Assembly: GCA_934777435.1 (NCBI GenBank)
Contig: CAKVNK010000001.1
Coordinates: 518,522-582,521 of the forward strand
DNA: 64,000 nucleotides
Origin: an uncultured Clostridia bacterium
GTDB lineage: Bacteria; Bacillota; Clostridia; Christensenellales; UBA1242
Reading direction: 5' to 3'
The notes beneath the pieces were generated by a model. That model searched no databases, was not told where the DNA came from, and saw only the letters and a list, made by a program, of their open reading frames with translations. Both the position numbers and the translations under genes were made by a program. Positions 43,349 to 52,325 of the stretch are shown piece by piece; position 1 is the first letter of the stretch; every line of letters starts with the position of its first letter.

Positions 43349-43378
43349 TTGACTACATTTTTAATATTTTGTTAACAT
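43349..43378 (+). promoter_or_regulatory. Promoter of the lipoprotein gene
   Basis: TTGACT (43349-43354), 18-base spacer, TAACAT (43373-43378). Confidence 0.55.
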
Positions 43379-43418
43379 CATTTTAGAGATAAATTTAATC
43401 TCAAAAAAAGGAGAAAAT

Positions 43419-44141
43419 ATGAGTAAAATTATGCCTAAAAAAGTAGTAACATTGCTTCTGACACTACTTTTCATCGTTCCACTAATGTTTATAGCAACAG
43501 CATGTGGCGAAAAAGATCAAAAGGTAGCAAAGGTATCTACTTATGCTGAACTTGTTGAAGCGTTAGGTGGTGACAAACAAACCATAAGACTAGAAAAAGA
43601 TATTATGGATTGTGACAAATCACTAGAAATCAATAGGACTGTTACAGTTGACCTTAATGGTAAAACCTTACAAGGCAATGGCTGTGACGGCGTATTTCTT
43701 GTTTCTGTAAATGGTGATTTAACCATTGAAGGAAAAGGTAATGTTATTGCAAAGGGTGGTCTTGATTCTAGTGGTGACGAATATGCAATGGCCATTTGGG
43801 CAAAGGGTGGAAAAGTTACAATTAATGGTGGTAAATTTTCACAAGATACCGTCAATGGCGATAGCCAATATGACATGATTTATGCTTCTGACTTTGCAGA
43901 CAAACATGCAACAATTACAATACTATCAGGCGAATTTGAAAGTAATACACCAAAATGGACTTTAAATTTAAAAGATAGTTCAGTTGAATCAAAAATAATT
44001 GTTAAAGGTGGCGTATTTAAGGGTTACAATCCTGCAGAAGCTATGACTGAACCAACTAGCCCTGTTAGCTTTGTTGCAGAAGGATACGAATCAGTTCTTA
44101 TTGAAGGAACAACAGACTACAAAGTTGTAAAAAAAGCATAA
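43419..44141 (+). CDS. Lipoprotein with beta-helix-like domain
   Basis: 240 residues. Signal peptide with lipobox (FIATAC-G; Cys near residue 30), then a right-handed beta-helix pattern similar to pectate-lyase-fold repeats: TIRLEKDIMDCDKSLEINRT, VTVDLNGKTLQGNG, DLTIEGKGNVIAKGG, KVTINGGKFSQDTVNG, ATITILSGEFE, KIIVKGGVFKGYNPAEA. The last piece (GYNPAxA) closes similar domains in other gut Firmicute surface proteins. No catalytic residues are apparent; it probably binds. AAAGGAG precedes the ATG. Own promoter and terminator. Confidence 0.85.
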   Translation: MSKIMPKKVVTLLLTLLFIVPLMFIATACGEKDQKVAKVSTYAELVEALGGDKQTIRLEKDIMDCDKSLEINRTVTVDLNGKTLQGNGCDGVFLVSVNGDLTIEGKGNVIAKGGLDSSGDEYAMAIWAKGGKVTINGGKFSQDTVNGDSQYDMIYASDFADKHATITILSGEFESNTPKWTLNLKDSSVESKIIVKGGVFKGYNPAEAMTEPTSPVSFVAEGYESVLIEGTTDYKVVKKA

Positions 44142-44146
44142 CAAAC

Positions 44147-44180
44147 AAAAAACCATTAGAAATCATCTAATGGTTTTTTT
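44147..44180 (+). terminator. Terminator of the beta-helix lipoprotein gene
   Basis: Perfect 14-bp inverted repeat (AAAAAACCATTAGA / TCTAATGGTTTTTT), 5-base loop. Confidence 0.93.
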
Positions 44181-44239
44181 ATGCCATTTTTTATTTTATA
44201 TCTTTTTAAATAAATTTAAAAAAATCCATACTATCTATT

Positions 44240-44495
44240 ATGAATTTATATGATAGGCAAAAAGCAGTTGATTATACCAATACTTGGTGGAACAGACGCA
44301 ATCCACAGTTTTATGACTTTAACAATTTAGTATGATTGGGTTATTCACTCCTTTGAAGAAGATATACGAAAGTTTTACATAGAAGCACTTAAATTAGAAC
44401 CACTGTTACTGATAGATGCTTTAATAAAACAAATTAAACTTTATAACAATAAAGTAGAAAGAAAGTATTTGGAATTGCTGAACTACTCGCATTAA
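44240..44495 (+). pseudogene. Fragment of an amidase-like gene joined to an unrelated frame
   Basis: Frame 1 from ATG 44240 encodes 31 codons (NLYDRQKAVDYTNTWWNRRN then PQFYDFNNLV) and stops at TGA 44333. This matches the start of the putative amidase domain (Amidase_6), whose next part, normally DCTNFVSQ with the catalytic Cys, is missing. The next frame (44331-44495) runs 54 codons without a start (DWVIHSFEEDIRKFYIEALK and onward) to TAA and is not recognised. The arrangement suggests deletion within a once longer gene or genes. Confidence 0.6.
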
Positions 44496-44550
44496 GAAAC
44501 GGGTTGTTTTTTATTAAGGTATAAATATATTTAAAATATGGGTGGCGGAT

Positions 44551-45117
44551 ATGTTGTTGACAAAGAATAGCAATTATTTATATCATAATTATATGAGAAT
44601 AAATACTGCTGTGGTTTTAACAATAGCATTAATTGCTTATTTTGTGTTGCCTGTTTTTATTTTGATGATAAAGAACAAAAAGGCACAAAATATTTTGCTG
44701 TGGATTTTGTTTGGAATTTATGTTTGCGTGTTACTGGTGGGTGTTTGGGGCAAAATTGACGTGAACAAAGATTTTGTTTATGTAAATTTTGACTTTTCGC
44801 ATGGCTGGGCAAATAAAAATATATCATTTAGTTTTAACAATTTAACCAAATTTGATGTTGCCGTCAATCTTGTTATGTTTATCCCTGTGGGGTTTATTGT
44901 GTGGCTTAAAACACAAAACAAAAAAGTATGGCATAGAATTTTGTTGTTAATTCTTATAGGACTATGTTGTGGGCTTTTTGTGGAAATTACACAATATATT
45001 TTACCAGTGCCAAGGTCTGTGCAATTATCTGATGTTGTGTTTAACGCTATCAGTGTAATGTTCGGTGGCTTGCTTTGTGCTTTCTATTTGCTTTTCTTGA
45101 AGCCTAATAAAAATTAA
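44551..45117 (+). CDS. VanZ-like membrane protein
   Basis: About 188 residues with four or five transmembrane helices and the VanZ signature: KFDVAVNLVMFIPVGFIVW, FVEITQYILPVPRSVQLSDV and FNAISVMFGGLL. VanZ proteins have been linked to glycopeptide or lipoglycopeptide tolerance, but most homologues are uncharacterised. The start is uncertain: GTG 44542 and ATG 44551 are both near a weak GGGTGG site. No vanA-type resistance genes are nearby. Confidence 0.82.
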   Translation: MLLTKNSNYLYHNYMRINTAVVLTIALIAYFVLPVFILMIKNKKAQNILLWILFGIYVCVLLVGVWGKIDVNKDFVYVNFDFSHGWANKNISFSFNNLTKFDVAVNLVMFIPVGFIVWLKTQNKKVWHRILLLILIGLCCGLFVEITQYILPVPRSVQLSDVVFNAISVMFGGLLCAFYLLFLKPNKN

Positions 45118-45461
45118 TATTTATGCTGATTTCTTATTATGCTTTTATCAATGAAAAACAGATATTTGTATGAATTTATAAAACAGATTTTTAGCAATTT
45201 TATGCATATGTTTTTTATCAATTTTATGTTGAAACAACTTTAAATTAACAGCAAGATTTTAATAATTTTTAAATTAACAAAAAATAAAAGGAACTATACT
45301 TTTATGTAAAGTTCCTTTTTTCGTTTAACAATAAAACTTTTTATTAGAAAAAAATTACATTTTCTAGGACAAAATTTATAAATGATTTTTGCTAATCAAA
45401 CTGAATTTAATAAGTTCAATTTTCTAACTTGTTTAACTATATATTATCTTATTGTTTATGC
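45118..45461. other. Gap between convergent VanZ-like and unknown genes
   Basis: AT-rich, holding only the terminator at 45286-45321; no gene-like frame. Confidence 0.6.
45286..45321. terminator. Terminator between convergent genes at 45.3 kb
   Basis: AAAAGGAACT / AGTTCCTTTT with a 14-base loop that can pair further, and T-runs in both directions. Confidence 0.8.
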
Positions 45462-46190
45462 CTAACTATATTTGCGTTTTTGCTTTTCCAAATACATTGG
45501 AACATAAAAATCAACAACCTTTTTAACTTCACCATATGATACGTCAAAATCATGAAAGTCGTAGCCATTGTTAACTCTGCAATCCAAAGAAATTCCAGCG
45601 ATTTTTAAAAGTTCCATATCTTCTTTAACTGATTTAAAGTCGTAAGAAAATTTACTGTAAATATCTTTTATGATTTTTTTGCAAGTTTGCAATGTGTCGT
45701 TATCTGCATTTGTTTCTGTCAATTCAAAATTATTACCCAAAGCCTTAACAAAGCAAACATAAGTCACATTTTTGTTGCCTGCTGCAATATGATCTAAAAT
45801 ATGGTCATCATCACTTTTTGCCATTTCAATTCTATCTGGCATATTCAAATCTGTGCTCAAATAAATGCGACAACGCCAACAGTTTAACACAGAACTTGAA
45901 ACAACCCAAATTTCATTGTTCTCACCATAGATATCGTCTACCGATGCAATAAAATTATCAAACTCTGCCTTGTTTGTTATATTGATATGTTCAGAACGAT
46001 AGCCTGTTGGTTTTACTTTAAGCACCAACAAATTTGGCTTAACATTAAAAAGTTTTGTCACATAGTCAATTAACTTATCCTTGTCTGATTTAGGGAAAAT
46101 ATAAAGACCGTTGTTTCTTATATCTTCTTCTGTCCTCAACCCCATAGCAACTGTGACAAGTGTTTTTTGATATCTTTCAGAAAGTGCCAT
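45462..46190 (-). CDS. Protein of unknown function, soluble
   Basis: 242 residues, no signal peptide or membrane helix. Mixed alpha/beta composition with conspicuous segments GLYIFPKSDKDKLIDYVTKL, IWVVSSSVLNCWRCRIYLST and NNGYDFHDFDVSYGEVKKVV. Two nearby Cys (CWRC) could bind metal or form a disulfide, but one pair alone is not a known motif. CGGAG precedes the ATG. It follows folD by 82 bases on the same strand, and may share its transcript. Not recognised. Confidence 0.6.
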   Translation of the reverse strand: MALSERYQKTLVTVAMGLRTEEDIRNNGLYIFPKSDKDKLIDYVTKLFNVKPNLLVLKVKPTGYRSEHINITNKAEFDNFIASVDDIYGENNEIWVVSSSVLNCWRCRIYLSTDLNMPDRIEMAKSDDDHILDHIAAGNKNVTYVCFVKALGNNFELTETNADNDTLQTCKKIIKDIYSKFSYDFKSVKEDMELLKIAGISLDCRVNNGYDFHDFDVSYGEVKKVVDFYVPMYLEKQKRKYS

Positions 46191-46272
46191 ATATAACTCC
46201 GTTTAATTTTTGTTAAATAATATTAACACAAATCACAAATGAAACCAAATATAATTGGCGGTTTAATTTCAA

Positions 46273-47118
46273 TTAAAGGTTTTGTTCGTGCAAGGTCAAG
46301 GTGTTTTGCAACAACTCTGCAATTGTCATTGGTCCAACACCTCCTGGAACTGGTGTTATATATGATGTTTTGTCTTTAACATTTGCAAAATCAACATCAC
46401 CAACTAAGCCTGTTGCAAGGCGATTTATACCAACATCAATAACCACCGCACCATCTTTAACCATATCTGCGGTTACATAATTAGGTTTGCCAATGGCAAC
46501 AACCAAAATGTCGGCTTGACGTGTAATTTCTGCCAAGTTTTGAGTTTTAGAATGGCACACAGTTACCGTTGCATTGCGTTGTTCAAGCAAATTAGCAACA
46601 GATTTACCAACAAGCAAACTTCTGCCTATAACCACAGCACGTTTGCCTGCAATTTCCAAATTATAATGGTCAAGCAAATCAATAATGCCTGTGGCTGTGC
46701 ACGGTGCAACAATGTGTTTGCCAGCAAAAAGTCTGCCAAGGTTTAAATCAGTTAATCCGTCAACATCCTTGCTTGGTGAGATTAAGTTTATAAGGGCATT
46801 TTCGTCCAAATGTTTTGGCAATGGCAGTTGCAACAAAATGCCAGAAATGTTTTTATCTGCATTTAATGATGAGATAACTTCTGCAACTTGCTCTTGTGTT
46901 GCGTTAGCAGGCAATTTTTTAACCACTGAATTTATGCCTACCATAGCACAAGCCTTTTCTTTATTCGCTACATAAACTTTGCTTGCTGGGTCGTCACCTA
47001 CAAGTACGCATGCCAAGGTTGGAACTTGTTTGCCAGCCTTGATATAATTTTGTTCAATATTTTGTGCAATCATTTTTTTGATTAATGTTGCAACTTCTTT
47101 TCCATTTATTATTTCCAT
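46273..47118 (-). CDS. folD: Bifunctional methylenetetrahydrofolate dehydrogenase/cyclohydrolase
   Basis: 281-residue cytosolic enzyme that interconverts 5,10-methylene- and 10-formyl-tetrahydrofolate, supplying one-carbon units. Catalytic Lys53 in SKVYVANKEKA, the substrate region ILLQLPLPKHL, DVDGLTDLNLGRL, the NADP site VIGRSLLVGKSVANLL, and TPVPGGVGPMTIAELL are present. Only 9 bases separate it from the M19 peptidase stop; a weak AAAGG lies inside that gene's end, suggesting coupling. Confidence 0.97.
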   Translation of the reverse strand: MEIINGKEVATLIKKMIAQNIEQNYIKAGKQVPTLACVLVGDDPASKVYVANKEKACAMVGINSVVKKLPANATQEQVAEVISSLNADKNISGILLQLPLPKHLDENALINLISPSKDVDGLTDLNLGRLFAGKHIVAPCTATGIIDLLDHYNLEIAGKRAVVIGRSLLVGKSVANLLEQRNATVTVCHSKTQNLAEITRQADILVVAIGKPNYVTADMVKDGAVVIDVGINRLATGLVGDVDFANVKDKTSYITPVPGGVGPMTIAELLQNTLTLHEQNL

Positions 47119-47127
47119 ACTTTTATG

Positions 47128-48006
47128 TTAACCTTTGTTGATCTGTTTGTCAATGTTCAAATGGGATAAAAAATATATATAATTTTTATGCGTGATATAA
47201 GCCGAGTTTGTGGCTAAAATATCAACTGCTTTCAACTTGTTTTTAACCTGTTTTAAATCTTTATAATTTGTAATATCTTGTGGCAGTTTTTGTGGGGCTA
47301 TGCCATAAAAATCAGTGCCAAAGCCAAAGCTTTTATATCCAAAATTTAAGCACAAATATTTGAATTGATTTGCAATGTCTTGTGAAGTTATTTTGTTGTT
47401 GGAAATAAAATCTTGATATATTGTCAGCCCTAAATATCCGCCACTATTTTTAATTGCTAAAATTTGTTTGTTGGTTAAATTACGTTTGTGTGGGTGTAAA
47501 GCATAAACATTTGCGTGTGAACAATAAATGGGTTTGTTAGTTATTTTTGTAAACTGCCAAAATGACTTTTTGTTTAGATGTGCAGTATCTACCAAAATGT
47601 TGTTTTCTTCCAAAACAAGCACCATCTCTTTACCAAGTTCTGTAAGCCCGCCACCGTCTTGTGCCCCGCCTGCAAACTGATTATTTTTGTTCCACGTTAG
47701 CGTAACTGAAACTGGTTTAAGTTTTATTAATCTTTTCAAATCTTCTTTACTTTGAACAAACCCTATATCTTCAATCGAAAGTAGAAATTGGCAAATTTGC
47801 TTGCCGTCAACATTGTATTGGCGGTTATATTCTTCCACTTCTTTTTTAAAGGCTTCAACATCAGCAATATTTAAGTTTTGTTCAGTGGTAAAAACCGCAC
47901 AATTTAACACTTCCACGCCTTGCGAAACAAATTTCTCGACCAATTTTGCTCGTTTGGTTTTATCTTTTTCTGCCGTTAAAAAATCATTATGAGCATCTGC
48001 AATCAT
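47128..48006 (-). CDS. Membrane dipeptidase, peptidase family M19
   Basis: 292 residues, no signal peptide. Zinc ligands of the amidohydrolase fold are visible: DAHND at the N-terminus, Glu in LSIEDIG, His in DTAHLN and CSHANV, Asp in FGTDFYG. M19 enzymes hydrolyse dipeptides including D-amino-acid-containing ones, so cell-wall peptide recycling is possible. No ribosome site precedes the ATG; it lies 38 bases after ftsK. Shorter than the usual 310-350 residues. Confidence 0.9.
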   Translation of the reverse strand: MIADAHNDFLTAEKDKTKRAKLVEKFVSQGVEVLNCAVFTTEQNLNIADVEAFKKEVEEYNRQYNVDGKQICQFLLSIEDIGFVQSKEDLKRLIKLKPVSVTLTWNKNNQFAGGAQDGGGLTELGKEMVLVLEENNILVDTAHLNKKSFWQFTKITNKPIYCSHANVYALHPHKRNLTNKQILAIKNSGGYLGLTIYQDFISNNKITSQDIANQFKYLCLNFGYKSFGFGTDFYGIAPQKLPQDITNYKDLKQVKNKLKAVDILATNSAYITHKNYIYFLSHLNIDKQINKG

Positions 48007-48044
48007 AATGATTTTTATGTTTATTAAATTTATTCGGTTAATGA

Positions 48045-51000
48045 TTAATCTTCGTCATCGCCAAAAATTGCTTTATATTCGTCCATTGTGATAAGCACTT
48101 GACGTGGTTTGCTACCTTCTTGTGGACCAATGAAGCCAGCACGTTCCATTTGATCCATAATTCTGCCCGCACGGTTAAAGCCAACAGAATAACGGCGAGA
48201 AATCATGCTACCACTTGCTTGTTTGTTTTGGATAAATATTTTAAGGGCATCTTTAAGCACTGGGTCAAATTCCATTTCTTTTGGATTGACGCTATCTGCA
48301 CCATTTGACCTTTCTGCTTGATGTGGGTTTTTGATTGTTTTGCCAGTATCTTCATCATAGACTGGTGTGTTGTGATCTTTAATATATTCCACAACAGCGG
48401 AGATTTCAGCATTTGAAACATAAGCACCCTGAATACGTTTTGGTTCTGGTTTATCAAGTGGTTTGAACAACATATCGCCTTTACCAAGCAATTTTTCAGC
48501 ACCGCCACCGTCAAGCACGGTTTTACTATCCATATAGTTAGTAAGTGCAAATGCAATACGTGAAGGAAGGTTTGCTTTAACTGTACCTGTGATAACATCA
48601 ACGGAAGGACGTTGAGTTGCAAGCACAAGGTGAATACCTGCTGCCCTTGCTTTGGCTGCAAGTTTTGCAATTCTATCTTCAATTTCACGTTTTGCTTCAA
48701 GCATAAGGTCTGCAAGTTCGTCCACAACAATAACGATGTATGGTATCTTTTCTTCCACTTTGTTTCTAACAATATCAAGTTTGTTAAATTCGCTGATATT
48801 TACAACACGATGTTTTGCAAACAATGCATAACGGCGTTCCATTTCTTTAATAGCCCAGTCAAGAGCATTGATTGTCATTTCCTTACCTGTGATAACTTCT
48901 GGTATCAAAAGGTGTGGCAAGCCATTATATTGTGTAAATTCAACTGTTTTAGGGTCAATCAAAATAAGACGTAAATCTTGTGGGCCAGCCTTATAACACA
49001 TTGAAAGAATCATAGTGTTAAGGCAAACTGATTTACCACTGCCGGTGCTACCAGCAATAAGCACGTGTGGCATTTTGTCAAGGTTACAAAAGTTAATGTC
49101 ACCATTAATATCTTTACCCAAAACAAATGATAATGGATTTGCACGTTGACGGAATTGTTCACTATCAATCAATTCACGCAAACTTACTGCACTTACTTGA
49201 GCGTTTGGCACTTCAATACCAACCGAATTTTTGCCCGGAATTGGTGCTTCCACACGGATTGAACCATTTGAAGCAAGTGTCATGGCAATATCGTCTGCCA
49301 TTTGTGCAATCTTGTTAACAGATATACCACGTGGCATTGTAAGTTCATATCTTGTAACTGCTGGGCCAACTTGCACATTGTTAACTTTTGCTGGCACTTT
49401 AAAGTCTTCCAAAACTTGTTCAAGACGAACAATGTTGTCTTGCAATTCGTCATCACTGATATGATAGGTGTTTTCTAAATAATTTAACAATTCAACAGGT
49501 GGAGCAACATATGGTGGAATCTCTTGTTTTGGCTTGATTTGGTCAATTTTGATTTGTTCAGGTTCTTCAACCAAAGTCTTTTTAACCGCATTTGGTAAAT
49601 GGAATTTTGAAATATCCACGCTTGGACGCACAACTTCTGTTTCCACTGTGCTACCAAGGTTATCTTTATGTGGATTATATGCAAATTCATCAACATAATC
49701 TTGTTTGCTTAAATCAACGTGTTCTTCTTCCACTTCTTGTTCAGTTGATTTTGTTTCTGGTTCAAATTGTTCGGATTCTCCAGCGTATTCTTCTTCCGTG
49801 CCATAACTTTCTTCTATGTGTGGCAACTCGTCTTCATCATAATGACTAGTGCTGTTAGTTGTGCTGTTTTGTTGATTATAATTGTTGCTATAATCTTGGC
49901 TGTAACTATTTTGATTTGCTGAATAGTTTGTGTTTTGACTTGCTGATTGATAACCATTTTGATTATCTGCATTTTGATTTGGTGCTGGTTCACGTGCTTG
50001 AAGTTCAGCATATTCGCTAGCATCAAAATCGTCATCTTCGTCCAAAATTAAATCGTCATACTCATCATCTTTATTTTCTGTTGAATAGTTATCTTCTTCG
50101 CTTTCATAATGATTTTGATTTGAGTAATTGTTTTGTTGAGTTTGAGAATAATTGAAATTATTTTGCCCATATTGAGTGTTAGATTGTGTGCTATCTTCAC
50201 TTTCGTCCATAAGTGCGTCCATTATGTTTGGTGTGATTTCTTCCGCATTTGCAGATTTTGTTGGCTGTGTTTGTTCAGTGTTTACATTTGTATAATTGCT
50301 TGATTGATTGTTGTTTGCTGACTGACTGTTTACACTGCCATATTGTTCTGCTTGTGAAGTTTGATTTTGAGTTTTGCGTGGATTTGGGTTAAAGAAATCG
50401 TCATTGGTGCTTTCAGGCGGTATGATAGGGTCAATAGGTGTTAAAATATATTCACGTTTGTTGATTGGACGAGATTCTGGCTTGCGTTCATTGATATCCA
50501 CATTTGGCATACTGCTTGAAATGATTGTTGTTTCACCCTTTTCAAGCCCCAAACGGCGTTTTGCAAGTTTTTTGGTTGTTTCTTCTTGGTCAACTGGTGG
50601 TTGTTCTGGCATATTGAATTCAAAATCTTCAATATTTTTAAAGTCAAATTTTGATGGTTTTTCCGCCACGCCATATTCTTTTTCACGGTTGAAATAGTCA
50701 ATGATAAGTCCAACAAACACTGCCAAAGCAATAGCACTGAAAATATATGCACCAACAACGGTAAGCAATTTTGTGATTGGCCAACTGATTAAACTGAAAA
50801 GCAAACCACCGGCGGTTGTTTTTGCTTTGTAAGTAGCAGCCAAAAATGCACCATAACTGCTTGCATCAAGGCGTGAACATAAAATTAAGTGGAAAATAAA
50901 CCAAACAATGCAAACCGATGTGACAAGATAGACTATGTAACGCTTTTTTGCCACAAATTGTTTTTTGCTGAGTTTGAGCGCACAAAAGAATGTCCCCACA

Positions 51001-51233
51001 ATAGAAATAGGATAAATGCTAAGACCGATAACACCCAAAATAACATTTTTAACGAAGTTTGATGGCAACACACATGCAATAAAAAGGCATAAAAACACAA
51101 TCAACCAAACAAGGCTGTGATTGATTTTTATTTTCTTTTTAGGCTTTTGTTCAACCGGTTTTTGCTTTTTTTCTGGCTTTTCTTTGATTTCTTTTTCCGG
51201 TTTTTTGTTAAATGAAGATTTATAAATTGCCAT
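48045..51233 (-). CDS. ftsK: DNA translocase FtsK/SpoIIIE
   Basis: 1062-residue membrane-anchored motor that moves chromosomal DNA through the septum. Four N-terminal transmembrane helices, an unusually long Asn/Gln/Ser- and Asp/Glu-rich linker (about residues 280-525), then the RecA-like motor with Walker A IAGSTGSGKSVCLN and Walker B IVIVVDELADLM, and the C-terminal gamma winged helix (SRRYSVGFNRAGRIMDQMER). AAGGGTGG lies before the ATG at 51233; the 51269 start is rejected. Whether it acts in vegetative division or in sporulation cannot be told from sequence. Confidence 0.96.
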   Translation of the reverse strand: MAIYKSSFNKKPEKEIKEKPEKKQKPVEQKPKKKIKINHSLVWLIVFLCLFIACVLPSNFVKNVILGVIGLSIYPISIVGTFFCALKLSKKQFVAKKRYIVYLVTSVCIVWFIFHLILCSRLDASSYGAFLAATYKAKTTAGGLLFSLISWPITKLLTVVGAYIFSAIALAVFVGLIIDYFNREKEYGVAEKPSKFDFKNIEDFEFNMPEQPPVDQEETTKKLAKRRLGLEKGETTIISSSMPNVDINERKPESRPINKREYILTPIDPIIPPESTNDDFFNPNPRKTQNQTSQAEQYGSVNSQSANNNQSSNYTNVNTEQTQPTKSANAEEITPNIMDALMDESEDSTQSNTQYGQNNFNYSQTQQNNYSNQNHYESEEDNYSTENKDDEYDDLILDEDDDFDASEYAELQAREPAPNQNADNQNGYQSASQNTNYSANQNSYSQDYSNNYNQQNSTTNSTSHYDEDELPHIEESYGTEEEYAGESEQFEPETKSTEQEVEEEHVDLSKQDYVDEFAYNPHKDNLGSTVETEVVRPSVDISKFHLPNAVKKTLVEEPEQIKIDQIKPKQEIPPYVAPPVELLNYLENTYHISDDELQDNIVRLEQVLEDFKVPAKVNNVQVGPAVTRYELTMPRGISVNKIAQMADDIAMTLASNGSIRVEAPIPGKNSVGIEVPNAQVSAVSLRELIDSEQFRQRANPLSFVLGKDINGDINFCNLDKMPHVLIAGSTGSGKSVCLNTMILSMCYKAGPQDLRLILIDPKTVEFTQYNGLPHLLIPEVITGKEMTINALDWAIKEMERRYALFAKHRVVNISEFNKLDIVRNKVEEKIPYIVIVVDELADLMLEAKREIEDRIAKLAAKARAAGIHLVLATQRPSVDVITGTVKANLPSRIAFALTNYMDSKTVLDGGGAEKLLGKGDMLFKPLDKPEPKRIQGAYVSNAEISAVVEYIKDHNTPVYDEDTGKTIKNPHQAERSNGADSVNPKEMEFDPVLKDALKIFIQNKQASGSMISRRYSVGFNRAGRIMDQMERAGFIGPQEGSKPRQVLITMDEYKAIFGDDED

Positions 51234-51277
51234 TTGCCACCCTTTTACTTTGTAAAAAGTATACAACAAATTAACAA

Positions 51278-51311
51278 AAAAGCAAAGAATTTTGTGCTCT
51301 CTTTGCTTTTC
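51278..51311 (-). terminator. Terminator after the NodB-like gene
   Basis: AAAAGCAAAGA / TCTTTGCTTTT (11 bp) with an 11-base loop and trailing U residues on the minus strand, just past the stop at 51356. Confidence 0.8.
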
Positions 51312-51355
51312 GACAAATTATCATATTTGTTTTTTTCTTTTATATTTTTCCCTTT

Positions 51356-52048
51356 CTACGCCAAGCAGGCACTGACTGTTGCTGGTTCAAAGCCGTTGTT
51401 AACAGCATAGGCAAGTATTTTGGTTAAAGCCGCCACCGTTTTGGGTGTTGGGTGCATTAGCACTAAATCGCCATTTGCCATATCTTTTGTTGCTCGCTTA
51501 TATATAACATCTTCATTTTGGTCACGCCAATCGATTGTGTCACGTGTCCACATTATGGTTTTATAGCCTAAATTTTCGGCAGCATCCACCGTGGTTTTGT
51601 TGTATGCTCCGCTTGGTGGTGCAAAAAGCGTCATTTCTATCCCTATATTCTTGCTTATAACGTCATGGCAAGCCTTAATTTCCTGTGTGTTTGCATCAAA
51701 ACTTAATTTATCTTGGTCTTTGTGATAAAAACCATGATTACCCAGTTCAAACCCACGTGAATAAATTTGTTTAACCACATCAATATTTTTAACCGCCCAA
51801 CTGCCACCAACAAAAAATGTTGCTTTTACTTTGTAAGCGTCAAAAACATCTAACATATCCAACACACAATCTTCATTTTGATACACGTTTACCATAAAAC
51901 TAACTTTGTTTTGATTGGTGTTGCCAGCATAATAAACCCTTACGTCAGCCTGCACATTTAAAGCACGTGCGTTGCTGTAAGATAATGTTGCAAGCGTTAA
52001 AAACATTGCAACAATCACACAATTTGCAATTATAATACTTTTTTTCAT
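51356..52048 (-). CDS. NodB-fold polysaccharide deacetylase-like protein lacking the motif-1 Asp pair
   Basis: 230 residues with an N-terminal membrane or signal helix (IIIANCVIVAMFLTLATLSY). NodB elements: KATFFVGGSWAV, the metal-binding pair in NHGFYHKD, APPSGAYN (motif 3), WTRDTIDWRD (motif 4) and DLVLMHPT (motif 5). Motif 1, normally TFDDG, reads SFMVNVYQ, so the catalytic base and metal-binding Asp are absent. I recall the same change in a clade of clostridial sporulation-associated deacetylase-like proteins. Either the chemistry differs or it only binds glycan. No clear ribosome site precedes the ATG. Confidence 0.82.
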   Translation of the reverse strand: MKKSIIIANCVIVAMFLTLATLSYSNARALNVQADVRVYYAGNTNQNKVSFMVNVYQNEDCVLDMLDVFDAYKVKATFFVGGSWAVKNIDVVKQIYSRGFELGNHGFYHKDQDKLSFDANTQEIKACHDVISKNIGIEMTLFAPPSGAYNKTTVDAAENLGYKTIMWTRDTIDWRDQNEDVIYKRATKDMANGDLVLMHPTPKTVAALTKILAYAVNNGFEPATVSACLA

Positions 52049-52275
52049 ACTTAAATTTATTAATCAAGCCCTGCTTTTATGCTGTTAAATCAATTTAAGC
52101 ATTGCAATTCACCCTAATTAAATTTAAAATTTGCGTTATTTGTTTGTTTTTCATCTTAAAATCATGTTTCAATTTATCCGCCGGCAAATCAAAATCACTT
52201 TCAATTATAATGTTTGAATGGTAAATCATAAGCCATAAAAACGCCTAAATTTAGCGTCTTTTTCAAAAACCCATA

Positions 52276-52304
52276 TTGACAACTTGCCTTTTGTGTGTTA
52301 GATT
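52276..52304 (+). promoter_or_regulatory. Promoter of the unknown gene at 52326
   Basis: TTGACA (52276-52281), 17-base spacer, TAGATT (52299-52304). The predicted start near 52311 lies beyond the in-frame ATG at 52305, which rules that ATG out. Confidence 0.8.
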
Positions 52305-52325
52305 ATGTACCGCAGAGGTAAAAGT

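Noticed and set aside
52235..52265. Hairpin ACGC-TAAA/TTTA-GCGT with T-run
   Set aside because: Terminator-like, but no gene ends toward it from either side. It could end a small RNA, for which no promoter is evident.
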